From an uncultured Prevotellaceae bacterium (lineage in GTDB: Bacteria; Bacteroidota; Bacteroidia; Bacteroidales; Muribaculaceae), in assembly GCA_900541935.1 (NCBI GenBank), contig UQLZ01000004.1:22712-86711 (forward strand): a stretch of DNA of 64,000 nt, given 5' to 3'. Numbering within the stretch: position 1 is the first letter of the stretch; every line of letters begins with the position of its first letter. This document shows positions 61,633 through 64,000 of the stretch, in pieces. The notes beneath the pieces are model-generated. The model saw only the letters and a program-made list of their open reading frames with translations. It had not been told where the DNA came from and ran no database searches. Position numbers and translations under genes: made by a program.

Positions 61633-63941
61633 AGGTAAGGCATAGTTTCATATTATTGACCATTCTGGTTGCTTTGGTTGTGGTGACTTCTTGTCATACA
61701 ACGTCTCGCTTGGGTGAAGATGAAATACTATATACCGGCGTAAAGAAGTTGGTAATAAATATTCCAGACTCGATAGTGCTTCCAGACGGTATTGATGAAA
61801 ATATTAAGACTACTATTGATGTTCCTGCAAACAATTCTTTAATGTCTCCTTATGTACGTAGCCCGTTTCCTATCGGTTTGTGGCTTTATAATCACTGGCC
61901 CGATAATGCAAAAGGATTGAAAGGGTGGATTTATCGGAAGTTTGCAGAGGAACCGGTTCTTATGTCAGATGTCCGTCCAGACTTGCGAATGAAAATGGTT
62001 GAGGATATGCTTGCGAAAAACGGTTTTTTCGGTTCAACAACCTCTTATGAATTGCTCCACAGCAAAAAAAATCATAAAAAGGCAAGGGTGAACTATACTG
62101 TTAATATATCGGTTCCAAAGCGTATTACGCGAGTAATAAAACTAAAGAAACACAATGAACTCGACTCTTTGATCAATTTGTTTGCCCGTAGAAACAGTGC
62201 TATAAGGAAAGGAAGAATTTTCAGTGTGGACTCGCTTGCCTATGCGAGGCAAACAATATGTGACAGGTTAAGAAATAGAGGATATTACTATTTTCGTCCT
62301 GAATATTTAACTTTTAAGGCCGATTCAACCTTGTCAGAACATGGAATAGAACTGAAGTTGGAATATGCCAAGGATATACCTTCAAGAGCATTGAGGAAAT
62401 ATTACGTAGGTAAGGTTAAAACATATATATTTAGAAATCAAGGTGACGGATTTCCAGATACTATTAAGACAGAGCGTGGAGATATTATATGTATGAGGCC
62501 ATGTAAGTTGAGGAAGAATGCTATCGCCTCTTGCTTTATATTTGAAGAGGGAGACTTGATGAAAACCAGAAACCTCAGCACAACTCAGTCATACCTGTCG
62601 CGTTTGGGTATATTTAATTCCATATCAGTGGATGTTACACCTTTGGATTCAATTAAGGATGACAGAATTGATGTTAATGTCTATTGCAGTTTTGATAAGC
62701 CACTTGAAACGCAGTTGGAATTGAATATGTCATCTAAATCTAACAGTTATCTTGGCCCGGGATTGAGTTTTGCGGTTTCACAGAGAAATATGTTTGGAGG
62801 AGGGGAGCGGCTTACCGTGAAATTGGATGCTGCTTATGAATGGCAGATAGGAAAGATTGAGTCGGGCAAGAGTCGCTCTGATTTCAATTCGTATGAGATT
62901 GGATTGAGTGGGGAATTGGCTTTCCCAAGGCTGCTGGCTCCTAAATTTTTAAGGGCAACTCGCAGAGAACTTAGTTGGACAAGAATTAACCTTGGTGGAG
63001 ATCTGATGAACCGTCCGCACTTTTTCAAAATGGCGCAGTTCAACGTGGGGTTTGGTTATGACTGGATGTCTTCAAGATATACAAAAAACCAGTTGAATCT
63101 TTTTGAATTGAAATATAATAAACTGATAAGCACAACCCCGGATTTTGACAAAATGATGTATGAAAATCCTTCAATTGCATTAAGTTTTGAGGACCAGTTT
63201 ATTGCGAAGGCAGGATATACATTTACTTTTGATAGGGTTTTTGGCCGTCGTCGGTTTGAGGATAAAAGGCTTACCGTTCAGGCCTCGATAACAGAAGGTG
63301 GTAACCTGTTCTCTGGTATATGGTCATTGGCAGGGGCAGATGGAACGAAGCGACTTTTTGGAACGCCTTTCTCCCAGTTTATCAAGGGGACATTGCAGGC
63401 GGTTTATTCTCATCGTGTTGTTGGCCAGCACCGCTTGGTAGGGCGTGTCTTCGTTGGAGCAGCTCACGCTTATGGTAACTCTTCGGAGATTCCTTATACG
63501 GAGCAGTTTTATGTTGGTGGAGCAAATTCGCTACGTGCATTTGCTGTCAGGTCTATTGGACCGGGTTCATACCATTCGGAAAAGGAAAATTCATCAGGAT
63601 ATTATGATCAGACGGGTACGTTCCGTTTTGAGGCAAATCTTGAATACCGTTTCCCGATTGTCGGGATATTTAAGGGTGCAGTTTTCCTCGATGCCGGTAA
63701 TATATGGCTTCTGAAGGATGATGAGTTGCGTCCGGGAGCTAAATTGACATCTGATTTTTTGAAAGATTTGGCTCTTGGTACAGGTTTTGGATTACGGCTT
63801 GATATGGGAATGATTGTTGTTCGCGGAGACTTGGGTATAGGCTTGCATTTGCCTTATGAAACAGGTAAAACGGGATATTACAATATGCCTTCTTTTAAGA
63901 AGAGCCTTGCTTTCAACCTCGCTATAGGTTATCCATTCTAA
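61629..63941 (+). CDS. tamL: TamL, lipoprotein BamA/TamA-family outer-membrane protein
   Basis: 770-residue outer-membrane protein. The signal peptide ends in a lipobox (VTSC, Cys at about residue 21), so it is a lipoprotein, which distinguishes TamL of Bacteroidota from proteobacterial TamA. Residues about 35-400 hold divergent POTRA-like domains (for example SYLSRLGIFNSISVDVTPLD). The remainder is the Omp85 barrel with LELNMSSKSNSYLGPGLSF, the conserved lid-loop motif YVGGANSLRAFAVRSIGPG (including the VGG...RGF-like site), FRFEANLEYRFPI and a final aromatic strand. It works with TamB copy 2. A weak inverted repeat after the stop (63951-63994) may be its terminator. Confidence 0.92.
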   Translation: MKVRHSFILLTILVALVVVTSCHTTSRLGEDEILYTGVKKLVINIPDSIVLPDGIDENIKTTIDVPANNSLMSPYVRSPFPIGLWLYNHWPDNAKGLKGWIYRKFAEEPVLMSDVRPDLRMKMVEDMLAKNGFFGSTTSYELLHSKKNHKKARVNYTVNISVPKRITRVIKLKKHNELDSLINLFARRNSAIRKGRIFSVDSLAYARQTICDRLRNRGYYYFRPEYLTFKADSTLSEHGIELKLEYAKDIPSRALRKYYVGKVKTYIFRNQGDGFPDTIKTERGDIICMRPCKLRKNAIASCFIFEEGDLMKTRNLSTTQSYLSRLGIFNSISVDVTPLDSIKDDRIDVNVYCSFDKPLETQLELNMSSKSNSYLGPGLSFAVSQRNMFGGGERLTVKLDAAYEWQIGKIESGKSRSDFNSYEIGLSGELAFPRLLAPKFLRATRRELSWTRINLGGDLMNRPHFFKMAQFNVGFGYDWMSSRYTKNQLNLFELKYNKLISTTPDFDKMMYENPSIALSFEDQFIAKAGYTFTFDRVFGRRRFEDKRLTVQASITEGGNLFSGIWSLAGADGTKRLFGTPFSQFIKGTLQAVYSHRVVGQHRLVGRVFVGAAHAYGNSSEIPYTEQFYVGGANSLRAFAVRSIGPGSYHSEKENSSGYYDQTGTFRFEANLEYRFPIVGIFKGAVFLDAGNIWLLKDDELRPGAKLTSDFLKDLALGTGFGLRLDMGMIVVRGDLGIGLHLPYETGKTGYYNMPSFKKSLAFNLAIGYPF

Positions 63942-64000
63942 GAAATGACTAGTCCTAAATAAGCGTTACAAAAATTACTACTTATTATAAGGACAAAATT

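Noticed and set aside
1..64000. CRISPR arrays, insertion sequences, integrases or prophage genes
   Set aside because: No spaced direct repeats, transposase or integrase motifs, or phage structural genes were seen.

Overview
The window looks like chromosomal DNA from a member of the Bacteroidales (Bacteroidota). The evidence is: AT-rich sequence; many promoters with the Bacteroidota -7 element TAnnTTTG; an RprXY-type two-component pair; a fused SecDF; TamB with a lipoprotein TamA homologue (TamL); DUF4251 and DUF4922 proteins; and secreted proteins ending in type IX secretion (T9SS) sorting domains. T9SS cargo argues against the classical gut Bacteroides and for another Bacteroidales family. 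The species cannot be named from the sequence. I see no tRNA, rRNA, CRISPR array, insertion sequence or prophage.

Layout. 1-8.2 kb: end of secDF, a probable 6S-like RNA, a periplasmic D-Ala-D-Ala dipeptidase, a nitrilase-family amidase, a TPR membrane protein, pyrG (interrupted by a one-base frameshift as given) and yidC. 8.3-13.2 kb: a four-gene export operon of TolC, HlyD and two ABC-2 permeases. 13.3-20.9 kb: secreted proteins, three with T9SS sorting domains (one frameshifted), including a phosphodiester glycosidase and a large N-acetylmuramoyl-L-alanine amidase. 21.1-38.0 kb: a sugar kinase, then a 15-kb run of ten tightly spaced genes for salvage of peptidoglycan and N-acetylmuramic acid (MurNAc), then an SGNH hydrolase. 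38.0-41.5 kb: a small secreted protein, a decayed lipoprotein-like gene, and a three-gene deoxy-aminosugar set on the minus strand. 41.6-47.7 kb: a DMT transporter, panC, panD, ffh, and on the minus strand a DUF4251 protein, bioB and rprY. 47.7-49.1 kb: rprX. 49.7-63.9 kb: an envelope cluster with two TamB-like proteins, an acyltransferase, two outer-membrane barrels and a VanZ-like protein.

How the genes work together. The most coherent system is 22.1-37.2 kb. A golvesin-domain amidase and the exo-MurNAcase NamZ would trim wall fragments outside the cytoplasm. An AmpG-like carrier and MurT would import the products. MurK would phosphorylate MurNAc, and MurQ would split MurNAc-6-P into GlcNAc-6-P and D-lactate. 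A D-lactate dehydrogenase encoded three genes before murQ would oxidise the lactate. A glycosyltransferase, a GalT/HIT-like DUF4922 protein and a SpoIID-like protein lacking a signal peptide belong to the same run and have no assigned role in it. The upstream secreted amidase/phosphodiester glycosidase cluster and the VanX-like dipeptidase also fit wall degradation, so much of the first 38 kb is centred on peptidoglycan.

Caution. Two genes (pyrG and the first T9SS gene) are each broken by one missing base, and a third locus needs three one-base deletions to be read through. These may be sequencing or assembly errors rather than biology.
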